NCBI GenBank assembly: GCA_947044405.1
Contig: CAMRHE010000332.1
Location: forward strand, 2,100,001 to 2,164,000
DNA: 64,000 nt
Source: Leptodactylus fallax
Lineage: Eukaryota > Chordata > Amphibia > Anura > Leptodactylidae
Reading direction: 5' to 3'
Shown in pieces: positions 1 to 10,895 of this stretch. The translations under genes and the position numbers were made by a program. Each line of letters starts with the position of its first letter. The stretch's first letter is position 1. Below the pieces are notes generated by a model. That model did no database searches, was not told the origin of the DNA, and saw only the letters and a list, made by a program, of their open reading frames with translations.

Positions 1-295
1 TACAGTGCTCATTCGAGTCCCCTGTTTACCTTATCAGTGGGAGTCTCAGCAGTCGGATCCCCAATGATCTGCAAGATATTCCCTATCTTATGCAAGAATG
101 TTGTTTTATCAGCAATTTTGCAGAATCTCAAGATGACCATGGAAGCTTTGGTGATGAAGTGGCATGGGATGTAAGAAGGGCTGGAGAGTCGGTAGACCAG
201 ACCAACGTCTCTTGACTCCACATATTTTTCCACAGCTCGACTCCGATTCCAACCCTTTCATAAATGGCTGAGAGTCATGGTCAGTCAGAAGTAGT

Positions 296-634
296 AAGGC
301 CAGGATCACATCTGCGTTCGAGTTTCCGTTCGGGAGTCCGCTTGGGGACTCCGAATGGAAACCTATACGCATAAAAAAGTGGTTTACCTGGGAAACCCGA
401 GGACCCCATAGTCTATAATGGTTTCCGCACGAAACATGCGGAAACATGCAGAGAGGAAAGTGCTGCTTGCTTCGTGCGGAAACCGAGAGGAAACCACACG
501 AACCTCATTATAGTCTATGGGGTCCGCGGATTTCCCAGGTAAACCGCTTTTTTTATGCATATAGATTTCCGTTCGGGGGGTCCCCAAGTGGACTCCCCCG
601 AACGGAAACCCGAACTCAGATGTGAACTGGGCCT
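296..634. mobile_element. Foldback MITE with long inverted repeats
   Basis: The left arm starts AGGCCAGGATCACATCTGCG and the right arm ends CAGATGTGAACTGGGCCT. The arms run inward through GGTTTACCTGGGAAACCCG and its complement and TATAGTCTATGGGG, leaving a small loop near 450. No coding capacity. Confidence 0.7.
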
Positions 635-639
635 AAAGA

Positions 640-1250
640 TCGTCTAAATCATGAAAAAGCCAATGATTGAATCCTTTAAACGTAACAACGTAACATTCTA
701 TACATCTAATTGTGCAATATCGATAATTGTATCATATCATTTATCATAATTAATCACCTTATTTTGAAGCCGGACTTAGAGTTGGTAACTTTATTTCAGC
801 TCCACCCAAAACTGTCCAACTCCGACTCTACAGCCCTGGGCGTAACAGGTGGTTTATTATATGAGAATATTCACATGACAGATTTTAGTTGACACCTGCA
901 CAATCCAATCACAGACACTGAGGTTTCTCAGACAATTGAAAACTCACGATCTATTGTATCCAACAAGGTATACAAAGAACCCTGGAGGTCTGGGACATCT
1001 AGTCTCGGCTTCCATCATAGACCGGTGCTGTGTCACCACAATGGGATTGGATATAGGAATCCACCTTAAATATTAACCAGTCAATAACAGAAGCTACAAC
1101 TGGTGGAAAGACACCAATAGAGCGGTCCTCTCATGGTGAGAAATTTGAAGTTTGGAGCCCTACGCCATGTACCTATCCTACAAGTAAGTCTCTTGACATG
1201 GTACCATTTTGGCCCCACATACCAAAGGTCACATTATGGCTCCAATACAT
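640..1250. other. No gene recognised
   Basis: AT-rich single-copy-looking sequence with short frames only. I see no domain, RNA gene or clear repeat. Confidence 0.4.
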
Positions 1251-1254
1251 GCTG

Positions 1255-1700
1255 TATGTAGGAATGAGTGAACCAGCTCATAAGCAAGCCAGGTTCATTC
1301 AAAGTTTTCCAAAAATTTTGGGTTCAGTCGAACCTGAGATTTTTGGGGCTCGCCACATATATATCGTTATTATATTTTGGGGTCTTTGCAGACCCCAGAG
1401 TATTACAATCGAAAAACCTCCAGGAAGGTGCAGGAAAATAATAAACAGCTCACACTCACCTTTCCTTGGACTCCTCAAGTTTAGTCCAGTCTACTTTGGT
1501 GTCTTCAGACCTAATGGGTGACATCAGTGGTCCTGGGTCACTGCTGACGCTTTGTATCAAAGCAGCATGATGTCAATGTACCCCACATAACTGCTGAGGC
1601 CCAATCACAGGGCTCAGTGGTGGTCCATGGCCGCTGACATTACTCAGGAGGCCAGAAGATGCCGATAAAGAAGTCTGGATCGTGCAAATTTCGTAAGGTT
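1255..1700. repeat. Dispersed repeat family, copy 1
   Basis: It contains GAGATTTTTGGGGCTCGCCA, AATAATAAACAGCTCACACT and CTGAGGCCCAATCACAGGGC. Related copies lie at 3285-3740, 43290-43560 and 57290-57660. No ORF of interest. Confidence 0.55.
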
Positions 1701-2127
1701 CGCCGATCACTAGTTGTATCGTCATATCTACTAATAAAACCTATTTATTTTAGACCAAACATAAGAACACGCAGTTAGTTCCTCCTGGCACATAAATGTT
1801 TTTGTTTATCACTCTAGCACTTTAGCATTCTAAAAACAATACAATTCTATATGGGACACTAAAACCCTGGCCCAGAAGGACCTGTAGGTGGTTTAGTGTC
1901 CCATATTGACCTGACTGGTTCCCTTTAACTCTATTTGGGAAGTTGAAACGAAAAAAACAAAACAAAACATTGTTTTACATTATGATATATATGTACATGA
2001 AATGACGATAAGGGATTAAAAATGTGACCACTTTATCATTATTTTCCCAAATGTGATGGAAACAGGAGTGAATGCAGTACAAACAATGGGCAGGGGGTGG
2101 CGATGCTTCTGGGAGAAGGAAGACATT

Positions 2128-2680
2128 AGGGATGAGCGAAGTATTCAAAAATTCGATTCGGCAACTTCCCCAAATTTCGCGATATGATTCTATTCGATCC
2201 GAATTAAATTGCAGCGAATCGTGTGCCAAAAACAGCTATTTATTGGCTGCAGAGAGCCGGGGTGGGCGGCAAAATGGCGAAACCTCTTGGATGCATGACC
2301 GCGGCATCCAAGTTGTTAAAACCCCGGATCAGTTATGGAGCAGGGTGTTAGCTATTAGTTAGCTGTCAGTTACAGCTAACACCCTGATCCATAACTGGAG
2401 GGATTTAACACCTTGGATGCAGCGGTCAAACATACCGTGTGCGCTCACGAAGGGGTTAAAGGGATGTGACATCACAGGGCTGGCTGCTGATTGGCTGCAT
2501 GCATGGCATGGTGGGTGATCCCGCGTTCCCAGAGTTCCTTGCCCCATGTAGAGTAGCCATTTTGAACTAAATGCGAATCGATACCATGAAGCGTGAGCAA
2601 ATTTGGAATCAATGCGAATCGAATATTTCCTGAAATTCGGATCGAATTCCACTTCTGCAGGTTCGATTCGCTCATCTCTA
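2128..2680. mobile_element. TA-flanked MITE (GGGATGAGCGAA ends)
   Basis: It begins TAGGGATGAGCGAAG and ends TTCGCTCATCTCTA, so the ends are inverted repeats flanked by TA, as in Tc1/mariner-type MITEs. The interior is repeats of ATTCG motifs near both ends and AT-rich sequence. The ORFs inside it are not genes. Confidence 0.65.
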
Positions 2681-2905
2681 GTAGACATGTCTGTGGGAGG
2701 GAGAAATCCCTGAACCACCAATTAATACTATCAACACCGCCCTCCTGGTGTGAATACTGGCCGAGAGGCAATGCCAGGTAAGACAGATGGTAGTGATGGG
2801 GTTAATGATACATGTGGTTTAGTAAGTCTGACAAACAATGACGATAACTATACACATACCTCCAACTGTACAGCGGTATACTGTATACATACTCACTCTT
2901 GGGCT

Positions 2906-3080
2906 ACAGGACCTCTGATGATGTCACTGTCACATGTGTGGGATGAGTTAAAGGATTGTTGATGTCACGATCATGTGATCAGTTACATGCATGGGAGGAG
3001 TTAGGCTCTAGTCAGTGCTACTTAAGGAGTTAAAGGACCTGTGATGATGTCATGACCATGTGATGAGTCACATGTGTGGG
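2906..3080. promoter_or_regulatory. CRE/E-box-like module, three degenerate copies
   Basis: GGACCTGTGATGATGTCATG with CATGTGAT and CACATGTGTGGG is repeated three times. TGATGTCA is one base from the CREB site TGACGTCA. The same module lies upstream of ZNF-A, -B and -C. No gene is seen to the left inside the window. Regulatory function is inference. Confidence 0.35.
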
Positions 3081-3284
3081 AGAAGAATAGAGCCTGTGAA
3101 CAATGCTCTCCGACAATTGTCTCATTGTAACACCTGTTGTGTAGTGTCATCTATTCGCATTAGAGTGGTAGGAGAATAAGCCTGCACAACCCCTCTAATA
3201 TCAGACTACCTAAATATTGTATACTCAGAAATGCGGTCAAGGAGTTCTTACTCCAAATCTATTACAAAGTATCAGTATATACTA

Positions 3285-3740
3285 AGGATGAGTGAACTGG
3301 CTTTTCTAAAAAAAAAAAAAATCAGGTTTGGTCAAATTTGAGATTTTTGGGATTCGCCACCTCCAAGTTGTTATCTTACATTGGGATCTCTTCAGACTCC
3401 AGAATATAATGATCATGAGCATAGGGGAGGTGAGGAAAAATAATAAACAGCTTATACTCACCTCTCCAGGGCTCTGCTGTGGGTTTCGGTCTTCTTTCCA
3501 GGCATCTTTAATGCAAGTATCGTGACATCAGTATGCCTCACATGATGCCTGTGGCCCATTCATAGGGCTCAGCTGTGACCCTGGGCCACTGACATCACCA
3601 AGGAAGACCTAAGACTGTAGCGGAGGTGAGGAAAGGTGAGTATCAGCTGTTTATTAATTGTTTGCTCCTCCCATGGGCCTCCAATTATTATACTCTGGGA
3701 TCCGAAGAGACCCTAAAGGATAGTAATAGCACTTGAGTTA
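3285..3740. repeat. Dispersed repeat family, copy 2
   Basis: Shares GAGATTTTTGGGATTCGCCA and AATAATAAACAGCTTATACT with the copy at 1255-1700. Confidence 0.55.
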
Positions 3741-4059
3741 TGGAAATCAGCTGCTTCTGTAACTATCAATTTATGGAACTTTTACATTGCTAACTCTCAC
3801 CAAGGCTGTGGATCCCATAGGCCAAAGTACCAACTATGACTCCTCTATTTTTCCACAGCCTGGTTGTGACTCCTGCTCTGACCCCTTTCATAAACGGCTG
3901 GCAGTCACGGTCAGAAATAAGCAATAAAATTAATCTAATTCAGGAAAAAACCCAGCGATTGAATTCCTGTAAAAGTTTATCCGCCTAACAGGACATGCGG
4001 CATCACAATCATCAGTCACATGACCTGTTTGCCACTCAGTCCCAATCAAGTTATATTTT

Positions 4060-5850
4060 TAGAAACTTAAATTTTTTTTTTCAACTTTTATTTTTGGACC
4101 CCCATTGGACATGAACTCCAGGGGGTCTGATCACTCATACAATATACTGCAGTACTAATGTACTGCAGTATATTGTAAACTCTATTGACTTCTATTACAC
4201 GCTGCTTATGGTATCGTTTTACACTATTAACATTTTGATGTGCGTGAACGAAATGTGCTGTGAATATTTCCGGATGAGGCCACACCCCTATGGGCCATTG
4301 ACGTGCCCCCATTTCTATATCACCACATCTTCTTTGGACACTAAATGGGTGGGCCCTGTCCCCGTTTTCAGATGTGACCGGCGCATAAAGTGCCCATGTC
4401 GCATACAATGTGATTTCTACCCCGGGAGTTCGGGAGATTTGCCCAGTCCTCTGGGAGTTCAGGAGGTATCCCCTTTTTTCAGAAGCCAATAATGTGCAGT
4501 GTCCTTAGCCTTCATATGAAATTAAAAATTTAGGACAAAAATGTTTTATTAAATTTTTTTTTTTTTTTTTTTAATTTCCATTGTCTAATGTTAATAAATT
4601 CTATGAAACACCTGCAAAGTCAAAATGCTCACTATACCCCTTGATAAATTCCTTAAGGTGTTTGGTTTCCAAAATAGGGTCATTTAATAGGGTTTCCACT
4701 GTTGTGGTACTTCAAGGACTCTGCAAGTACGTCATAGCAGCTGATTCAGTGATTCCGCAAAATCGGCCCTCGAAAAGCCCACTGGAACCCTGACATGTGC
4801 CCAAAAAAAAGTTTACCACCACATACGGGGTATTTCCATATTCCAGAGACAATTTTGTAACAAATTGTGGAATTCTTTTCATCCTTTTAAATTAACATAT
4901 ACTGTAGAAAAAAAAAAATTCAAATTTCTAAATTTCACATCCATTTTGTTTTAATTCCTGCGAAATGCCTTTTTGAATGGTTTTATGGGGCTTTCTAATA
5001 TATAGACCTTTAAAGGCCCCTTCAGAACTGAAATAGTCCGTTAAAATGGATTTTGAAAATGTAGAAAATTTTGACTTCTACTATACTTAAAAAAAAAAAA
5101 TTAAGGATGTTTAACCACTTCCAGACCGTCCATTAGGTTCTTAAATCCGGATAGTGGCTTCCTTGTTCTGCAAGGATGTACCAGTACTAGTACGGCACAA
5201 AATCGTGCAGCTGCTGAAACGGGGAGCCAGCTGTAACTACAACCAGCCCCCCTCCCCCCCAGCTCCCCCCCCCCTAGATAAGGTCAGAGGTTTCTTTCTA
5301 TCCCTGCCTACATTTCTTATCGCTGTTTACAAAAAAAAGCGGGGTGAACCAAACCAGGGAAGCAAATATATAATAAAAAAAAAGAACAGTTCCCCACAGA
5401 TGAGAGCCGCCATGATGCGGCTCCCCTCTGACCCGGTGGTCACGTGACCCGCCGGACTGAGGCTGTTAGAGCTGCTGGGTCCTACAGGACACAGATCAGC
5501 TCTGTAGTTATGGGCAGGAGGCTGTATATTCCTCCTGCAACTGGGGCTAAATGTACCAGCCCCAGTTACAGGGGAAATCAGCCTCCCCAACAAAAAAAAA
5601 AATAGTGATCAGATGTCCCCAAAAGTCTATTATGACCTTATGGGGACACAATGTAAAAAAATAAATAAATAAAATATATGTCAATAACACGCCCTTATTA
5701 CAGGTTCTAGCCCCACCCCCGACGACACCATGCAAAATAAAAATTACCGTAATGGAGAGGAAAAACTATTTTATAACGTTTTTTAGTAGCACTTTGTGTT
5801 ATTAAATAAAAAAAAATTAAAAGTGAAAAACAGACGTTTTCCCTCCTCTT
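4060..5850. other. Interspersed-repeat stretch without recognised genes
   Basis: Poly-T tracts, a small palindrome (ATACTGCAGTACTAATGTACTGCAGTAT as two halves around 4139-4172) and sequence similar in style to the TTAA element at 11.1-12.3 kb suggest old DNA-transposon remains. The short frames have no recognisable domain. Confidence 0.4.
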
Positions 5851-5854
5851 TTGA

Positions 5855-6565
5855 TTATATTTTCCCAGATATAAAAAAATTTAAAAACATGCAAAAATAA
5901 AAACATAAAAATAAAGCCCTATGTAGACTGGTGACTCGGATGAACTTATCCTCTGCAGCAGAGGTGACTCTTGGTCTTCCTTTCCTGGGGCAGTCCTCAT
6001 GTGAGCCAGTTTCTTTGTAGCGCTTGATGGTTTTGGCCACTGCACTTGAGGACACTTTCAAAGTTTTCCCAATTTTTCGGACTGACTGACCTTCATTTCT
6101 TAAAGTAATGATGGCCACTCGTTTTTCTTTACTTAGCTGCTTTTTTTCTTGCCATAATACAAATTCTAACAGTCCATTCAGTAGGACTATCAGCTGTGTA
6201 TCCACCTGACTTCTGAACAACACAACTGATGGTCCCAACCCCATTTATAAGGCAAGAAATCCCACTTATTAAACCTAACAGGGCACACCTGTGAAGTGAA
6301 AACCATTTCAGGTGACTACCTCTTGAAGCTCATCAAGAGAATGCCAAGAGTGTGCAAAGCAGTAATCAAAGCAAAAGGTGGCTACTTTGAAGGACCTAGA
6401 ATAAGACATATTTTCAGTTGTTTCACACTTTTTAGTGTATAATTCCACATGTGTTAATTCATAGTTTTGATGCCTTCAGTGTGAATCTACAATTTTTATA
6501 GTCATGAAAATACAGAAAACTCTTGGAATGAGAAGGTGTGTCCAAACTTTTGGTCTGTACTGTAT
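5855..6565 (-). mobile_element. Truncated Tc1/mariner transposon (5' end and DNA-binding part of transposase)
   Basis: The end ACCTTCTCATTCCAAGAGTT with CAGTACAGACCAAAAGTTTG (minus strand, 6510-6565) is a familiar Tc1-like TIR. The frame 6244-5855 holds the transposase helix-turn-helix part: KQLSKEKRVAIITLRNEGQS, RKIGKTLKVSSSAVAKTIKR and RKGRPRVTS. It ends after FIRVTSL at about 5925. The catalytic DDE/D part and the other TIR are missing. It sits beside a (TA)n tract at 6566-6607, the expected TA target. Confidence 0.82.
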
Positions 6566-6615
<50 letters not shown>

Positions 6616-6622
6616 TTTTTCT
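6566..6622. repeat. (TA)n microsatellite followed by poly-T
   Basis: About 20 TA dinucleotides and then a T run, next to the Tc1-like end. Confidence 0.95.
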
Positions 6623-7109
6623 TTAAACAATCCAGTCAGCATACAATACAGATGTTCAGATGTATCGCTGTTTGTGGAACTTTCTTCGCAACTCCTCCAT
6701 AGAGTTCTATTGTACAGATTTGATCAGCGATAGAAACAGACAAATGAGAGACGAAACAGGTAGTATACTGATAGAAAGTATATTACAAAGTTTATCTTCA
6801 CCTGGATAATGGAATTTGGAAAAAAAAAATAGGTAACATTTTTTCCAGTTTTCATAAAAACAAATCTACCAAATTTAATTTTTTTTCCATAAATAAATGA
6901 ATAAACTATTGGCCACAGTTTACCAGTAAACTGATGTCTAATGGGTCACAAAAACATTCTCAAGCATTCCAAATAATATCACATAATGTGACACATATCA
7001 GATTTTAAAAAATGAAATGGAGCAGTATCACTAAGGGGTTCCCTACATCTAGACACATTTTCAAAAATATTGAAAAAGTTGTTTCATCATTATTAAAGTG
7101 CTCTAATGG

Positions 7110-7374
7110 TTACTTTAGTGTTTGAGTTTGATTTAATTTGTCAGTAAAAAATTTCCCACATCGACAAGAACATATTTTTCCTGTCTTTTTTGAGGTGCGA
7201 TTGTGGCTGACTTTTGTTAAAACGCTTTCCGGATACAGTGATTCAAGATGTCTTGTGAGTTTTTTGATGGTCAACACGATCTTCCATAAAACATTTCCCA
7301 CATTCTGGACATAAGAATGGCTTCGGCCCTGTATAAATTGTTTCATGCATAGCAAGAGTCGATTTCTCTTTGAA
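7110..7374 (-). pseudogene. Decayed finger remnants downstream of ZNF-A stop
   Basis: After the TAA the same frame continues with a finger tail (FKEKSTLAMHETIYTGPKPF) and one nearly complete finger, [19 protein letters not shown]. It then reaches a TGA and further, frameshifted finger-like sequence to about 7110. The ancestral protein had at least two or three more C-terminal fingers. This stretch now reads as 3'UTR. Confidence 0.7.
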
Positions 7375-8492
7375 TTATTTCCCACTTTCTGAACATGAAT
7401 ATGGCTTCTCTCCTGTGTGAGTTCTCTGATGTGTAGTAAGCTCTGCTTTCCGGTTAAAAGATTTCCCACATTCTGAACACGGAAATGGTTTCTCCCCTGT
7501 GTGACTTCTTTCATGTTTGCCAAGAGAAAATTTCTCTTTAAAACATTTCCCACATTCTGAACATGAATATGGCTTCTCCCCTGTGTGACTTCTCTGATGC
7601 ATAACAAGAATTGATTTCCGAGCAAAACTCTTTCTACATTCTGAACATGAGAATGGTCTCTCCCCCGTGTGACTTCTCTGATGTATAACAAGAGCTGGTT
7701 TATGGTTAAAACATTTTCCACATTCTGAACATGGAAATAACTTCTCCCCTGTGTGAATTCTTTCATGTTTGACTAGATAAAATTTTTCATTAAAACGTTT
7801 ACCACATTCAGAACATGAAAAAGGCTTCTCCCCTGTGTGAGTTCTCTGATGTATAACAAGAACTGATTTCCGAGTAAAACATTTTCCACATTGGGAACAT
7901 GAATATGGCTTCTCCCCTGTGTGACGTCTCTCGTGTCTCACAAGATCCGATTTCTGGTTAAAACATTTCCCACATTCTGAACACGGAAATAGCTTCTCCC
8001 CTGTGTGACTTTTTTCATGACTGACAAGATAAAATTTCTCTTTAAAACATTTCCCACATTGCGAACAGGAAAATGGTTTACCCCGTGTGTGAACACTCTG
8101 ATGTTTAACAAGATTTGATTTACGAGCAAAACATTTTCCACATTCTAAACATGAATATGGCTTCTCCCCTGTGTGAATTCTTTCATGTCTAACAAGGTCC
8201 GCTTTCGAAGTAAAACAATTCCCACATTCTGAACATGAATGTGGTTTCTTCCCTGGGTGAATTCTCTGCTGTTCAACACTCCTTCTGAGGCTTTTATTTT
8301 GCTTTTCAGTCTGTGATGGATCAGAAGATAGGATTTGTATAGAAGGATCAGATGATAGATCTTTGCTGTGAAGGGCTGAGAGTATATCTGGGATAATGAC
8401 ATGTTCTTCATATGTATCTTGTGTGATACCACCATCATCTGCTTTATAATCTGTAGATATGAGATGTCCCTCTGAGCTCCTGGTACAGTCAT
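7375..8492 (-). CDS. ZNF-A exon 4 (linker and ten C2H2 fingers)
   Basis: The acceptor CTTGTCAG|ATGACTG opens the exon in phase 1. The linker reads [12 protein letters not shown]... and contains a doubled SSDPS motif. Ten fingers of the form [21 protein letters not shown] follow without a break. The frame ends in GAAAGTGGGAAATAA, where the Cys codon of a further finger is now Ser and the next Cys codon is TAA. Confidence 0.9.
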
Positions 8493-9630
8493 CTGACAAG
8501 AAGAAAAGTGATTATCCTTTGAATAATATAATTATATGTTTATGCATGAAATGACACTCTACTCAGGAGGGACGGGACCCCCTTTCTCATGATCAATGAT
8601 GTTCTCTTACTGGATGGAACTGGAGGAAACACATACAGGGACTGAATTCATTCTTTCCATACAGATAATGAGAGGCCGTGTGTATTTAGTCATGTCTATT
8701 ACCTGCTGATGTGAGGGGCTGCTGATCCTCCATCATCACCTCCTTGTACACATCTTTGTGTCCTTCTAAATACTCCCACTCCTCCATGGAGAAATAGACA
8801 GTGATATCCTGACACCTTATAGGAACCTGACAACACAATGATACAGTCATCACCAGATCCCTTCATAGCTCGCTCCTGTATAATGTCCCAGCATTCCCAG
8901 CAGTGTCACCTCTCCAGTCAGCAGCTCAATCATCTTGTTGGTGAGTTCTAGGATCTTCTGTCCATTGATCTCCTCATGTATCAGGGAGTGAGGTGGAGGC
9001 CCCGGGATTGGGCTCAGGGTTCTCCCCCATCCTTCAGACACAGGAGCCTGACAGCGCCCACTAGAGGTCTTCTTCACTACTGTGTAATCCTGGTTATGGA
9101 GAGACACATTAATAAATATCACTACATACATGTCCAGAGTCCCTCACCTCTCCCGTCATATCATCTGTTATTACTATAGCTAAGAATGATGTAATGTGAC
9201 ATCATCAGAATCTCTCACCTCTCCAGTCATATCATCTGTTATTACTATAGATAAGAATGATGTAATGTGACATCATCAGAATCTCTCACCTCTCCAGTCA
9301 TATCATCTGTTATTACTATAGATAAGAATGATGTCATGTGACATCATAAGAATCTCTCACCTCTCCAGTCATATCATCTGTTATTACTATAGATAAGAAT
9401 GATGTAATGTGACATCATCAGAATCTCTCACCTCTCCAGAGCGCGGGTGTAGGTGACATCATCAGAATCTCTCACCTCTCCGGTCATATCATCTGTTATT
9501 ACTATAGATAAGAATGATGTAATGTGACATCATCAGAATCTCTCACCTCTCCAGTAAGCTGGTACAGTATCTCTAGGGTGAGATTGAATATACGTTCTGC
9601 CATCTTCTCTTTATCGCTTCCTCCATCCAT
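7375..9630 (-). CDS. ZNF-A: KRAB-like C2H2 zinc-finger protein, 10 fingers (four coding exons)
   Basis: Joining 9630-9547, 9089-8910, 8826-8703 and 8492-7375 gives an open frame of 501 residues. Every junction is GT-AG with matching phase (0, 0, 1). Residues 1-28 are the leader exon, 29-88 the second leader exon, 89-130 a KRAB-A-like box, about 131-215 an acidic Ser/Asp-rich linker, and 216-496 ten C2H2 fingers joined by TGEKP-type linkers. The protein ends SCSESGK, an eleventh finger that lost its second cysteine and stops. It is probably a nuclear sequence-specific repressor; that role is inferred from the KRAB-ZNF class. Its target is unknown. This is the only paralog here with a compact, apparently intact structure. 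Start chosen: the ATG at 9630, with a second in-frame ATG nine codons on that begins the MAERI motif. Confidence 0.87.
8703..8826 (-). CDS. ZNF-A exon 3 (KRAB-A-like box)
   Basis: The 124-nt exon ends in phase 1 and encodes [20 protein letters not shown] then [20 protein letters not shown]. This matches the KRAB-A pattern (DVxVxFSxEEWxxL...LYxxVMxExxxxL). Acceptor GTTGTCAG|GTTCC and donor GCAG|GTAATAG are clear. KRAB-A boxes usually recruit a corepressor such as TRIM28; whether amphibian versions do so cannot be told from sequence. Confidence 0.85.
8910..9089 (-). CDS. ZNF-A exon 2 (second leader exon, 60 aa)
   Basis: It encodes [16 protein letters not shown]... through a proline-rich [10 protein letters not shown] stretch to [16 protein letters not shown]. 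The acceptor is CATAACCAG|GATTAC and the donor GAGAG|GTGACAC. The last 13 residues resemble the end of exon 1 ([12 protein letters not shown] against [12 protein letters not shown]), which suggests an old exon duplication. The same exon, 60-61 residues long, occurs in all four paralogs. Confidence 0.85.
9131..9546. repeat. 71-bp tandem repeats in ZNF-A intron 1
   Basis: About six units of the 71-bp repeat, one of them replaced by a GC-rich segment near 9437-9460, fill the 457-bp intron. On the gene strand each unit carries TGACTGGAGAG|GTGAGAG, a copy of the exon 1 donor, preceded by an acceptor-like TTCTTATCTATAG. Confidence 0.9.
9547..9630 (-). CDS. ZNF-A exon 1 (leader, 28 aa)
   Basis: It encodes [17 protein letters not shown]... 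ending LTGE, followed directly by the donor GAG|GTGAGAG. A pyrimidine-rich stretch ending CATTCAG at about 9667-9672 suggests the exon begins at 9666 with a short 5'UTR, so at least one further upstream noncoding exon is likely. The 3' half of this exon and the start of the intron are homologous to the 71-bp unit repeated in the following intron. Confidence 0.8.
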
Positions 9631-9924
9631 TCTTGACTGGTTAAAATTTTGTTATATTGCAGGAACCTGAATGGAAAGAAAATAAACTAATTTAAAATCA
9701 TACAAATGTAAGATGGGCGTCATTCTGAAGCTCGTGATTCTGATCTGTGAAGAAAGTTTTAATCTTGTATTGAACATAAACATGTGGAGCCTTTTTAAAG
9801 AGGATTTGTTGCAAGGACTGAAAAGCCTAATGACATACTTTATCTGAGTATTTTGGTGTTTTGTTTATCCAAATCCGTTCTGCCATTCCAAAGCCCCTTC
9901 AGTGTTGACACAAAGTAGGCTCTA

Positions 9925-10530
9925 CTAGCCAGTTGGTGAATCCCTTGTAGTCACGCTTAGGGGAATGCTCTCCCTATGGCCGGAGCCCCACATGGCGTAC
10001 CTCTGCGGACTTTCTGTGAAAAGTGCTGTGGGAAAAACCGCAATGTGTATCCGCTGTGTTTTATCCCGCAGCGCTTTATCACTGCGGCCTGCTACATGGG
10101 GCCTGCGCCTATAAGAGCCTTTTTTCCTGCCCCTTTCGGGTCCTTCATCCAGACCTGTTGTAGCTGTTGTGGCTATGTGTCCATGCAATGTGATTCTGGA
10201 AGTGAGCACTGACTTTGTACGAAGGTTATCGGAGCAAATCTATTATGTGTCTTAGAAGCAAGACCCATAGAAGCTGTGGCCAAACCCCTGTGAGAAATGG
10301 GCAATCACTGTGAGCTACCCCGAAGACGCTGCTCTCACATTGAGAAAGGTTACTGAGCGTTCAGAGACTTTACTGCCGAGCTGAACTGCTGTTGTTGCTG
10401 CAACTGAGCAACTGCCATCAACAACTAGTGAGGGAGCAACTTCTACCTCAATACAGTGCTGAAGACATCGAGCCCTACGTAAGTTGTGTGTCCTTTCCTT
10501 GGGTAGGTCGTGCAACAAGGAACAGAGGAC
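9925..10530 (+). promoter_or_regulatory. GC-richer 5'-flank block with TATA-like box and donor site (copy 1)
   Basis: On the plus strand GCCTATAAGAGCC at about 10107-10119 resembles a TATA box. About 370 bp downstream CCCTACGTAAGTTG is a strong donor-like sequence (10473-10486). The block is duplicated at 54170-54775 upstream of ZNF-C. It could be a divergent promoter or a solo LTR-like repeat. Confidence 0.3.
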
Positions 10531-10547
10531 CTAGTAGATTAGTGCCC

Positions 10548-10598
<51 letters not shown>

Positions 10599-10780
10599 CT
10601 CTGCCTGTACACTATATATACAGTATATACACACATACCTCCACCTGTACACTATATATACAGTATATACACACACATACCTCCACCTGTACACTATATA
10701 TATATATATACACACACATACCTCCACCTGTACACTATATATATACACACATACCTATATCTGTACACTATGTATATAGG
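10548..10780. repeat. (TA)n and a TACCTCCACCTGTACACTAT minisatellite
   Basis: A TA run is followed by four to five copies of a unit of about 45 bp built on ACCTCCACCTGTACACTATA and CACACATA. Duplicated at 54795-55015. Confidence 0.9.
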
Positions 10781-10837
10781 AGATGAGGTGTCCTACTGTG
10801 TGGGAGGAGTCCGGCTCCAGGCTGTATTACTAGAGGA

Positions 10838-10895
10838 GCTAAAGGACCTGTGATGATGTCATGACCATGTGATCAGTCAGGTACATGGGCGGAGT
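10838..10895. promoter_or_regulatory. CRE/E-box-like module upstream of ZNF-A
   Basis: TGATGTCATGACCATGTGA followed by a TCAGTCAG and a GGGCGGAG motif, about 1.2 kb upstream of the ZNF-A ATG. Single copy here. Confidence 0.35.

Noticed and set aside
2359..2771. Overlapping ORFs of 96-120 residues
   Set aside because: They lie in a TA-flanked MITE with inverted ends and have no domain.
7110..8141. Second-frame ORFs over the finger exons ([20 protein letters not shown] type), also at 18.0-18.4, 50.2-50.8 and 62.1-62.4 kb
   Set aside because: They are shadow frames of the 84-bp finger repeat.
8976..9179. Plus-strand ORFs of 67 residues over exon 2 (also 19517, 52429, 63534)
   Set aside because: Antisense shadows of the conserved exon 2 and adjoining 71-bp repeat; conserved only because the sense exon is.
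10392..10853. ORFs rich in Tyr, Ile and His around 10.4-10.85 kb, 44.5-44.77 kb and 54.7-55.03 kb
   Set aside because: They translate (TA)n, (CA)n and associated minisatellites.
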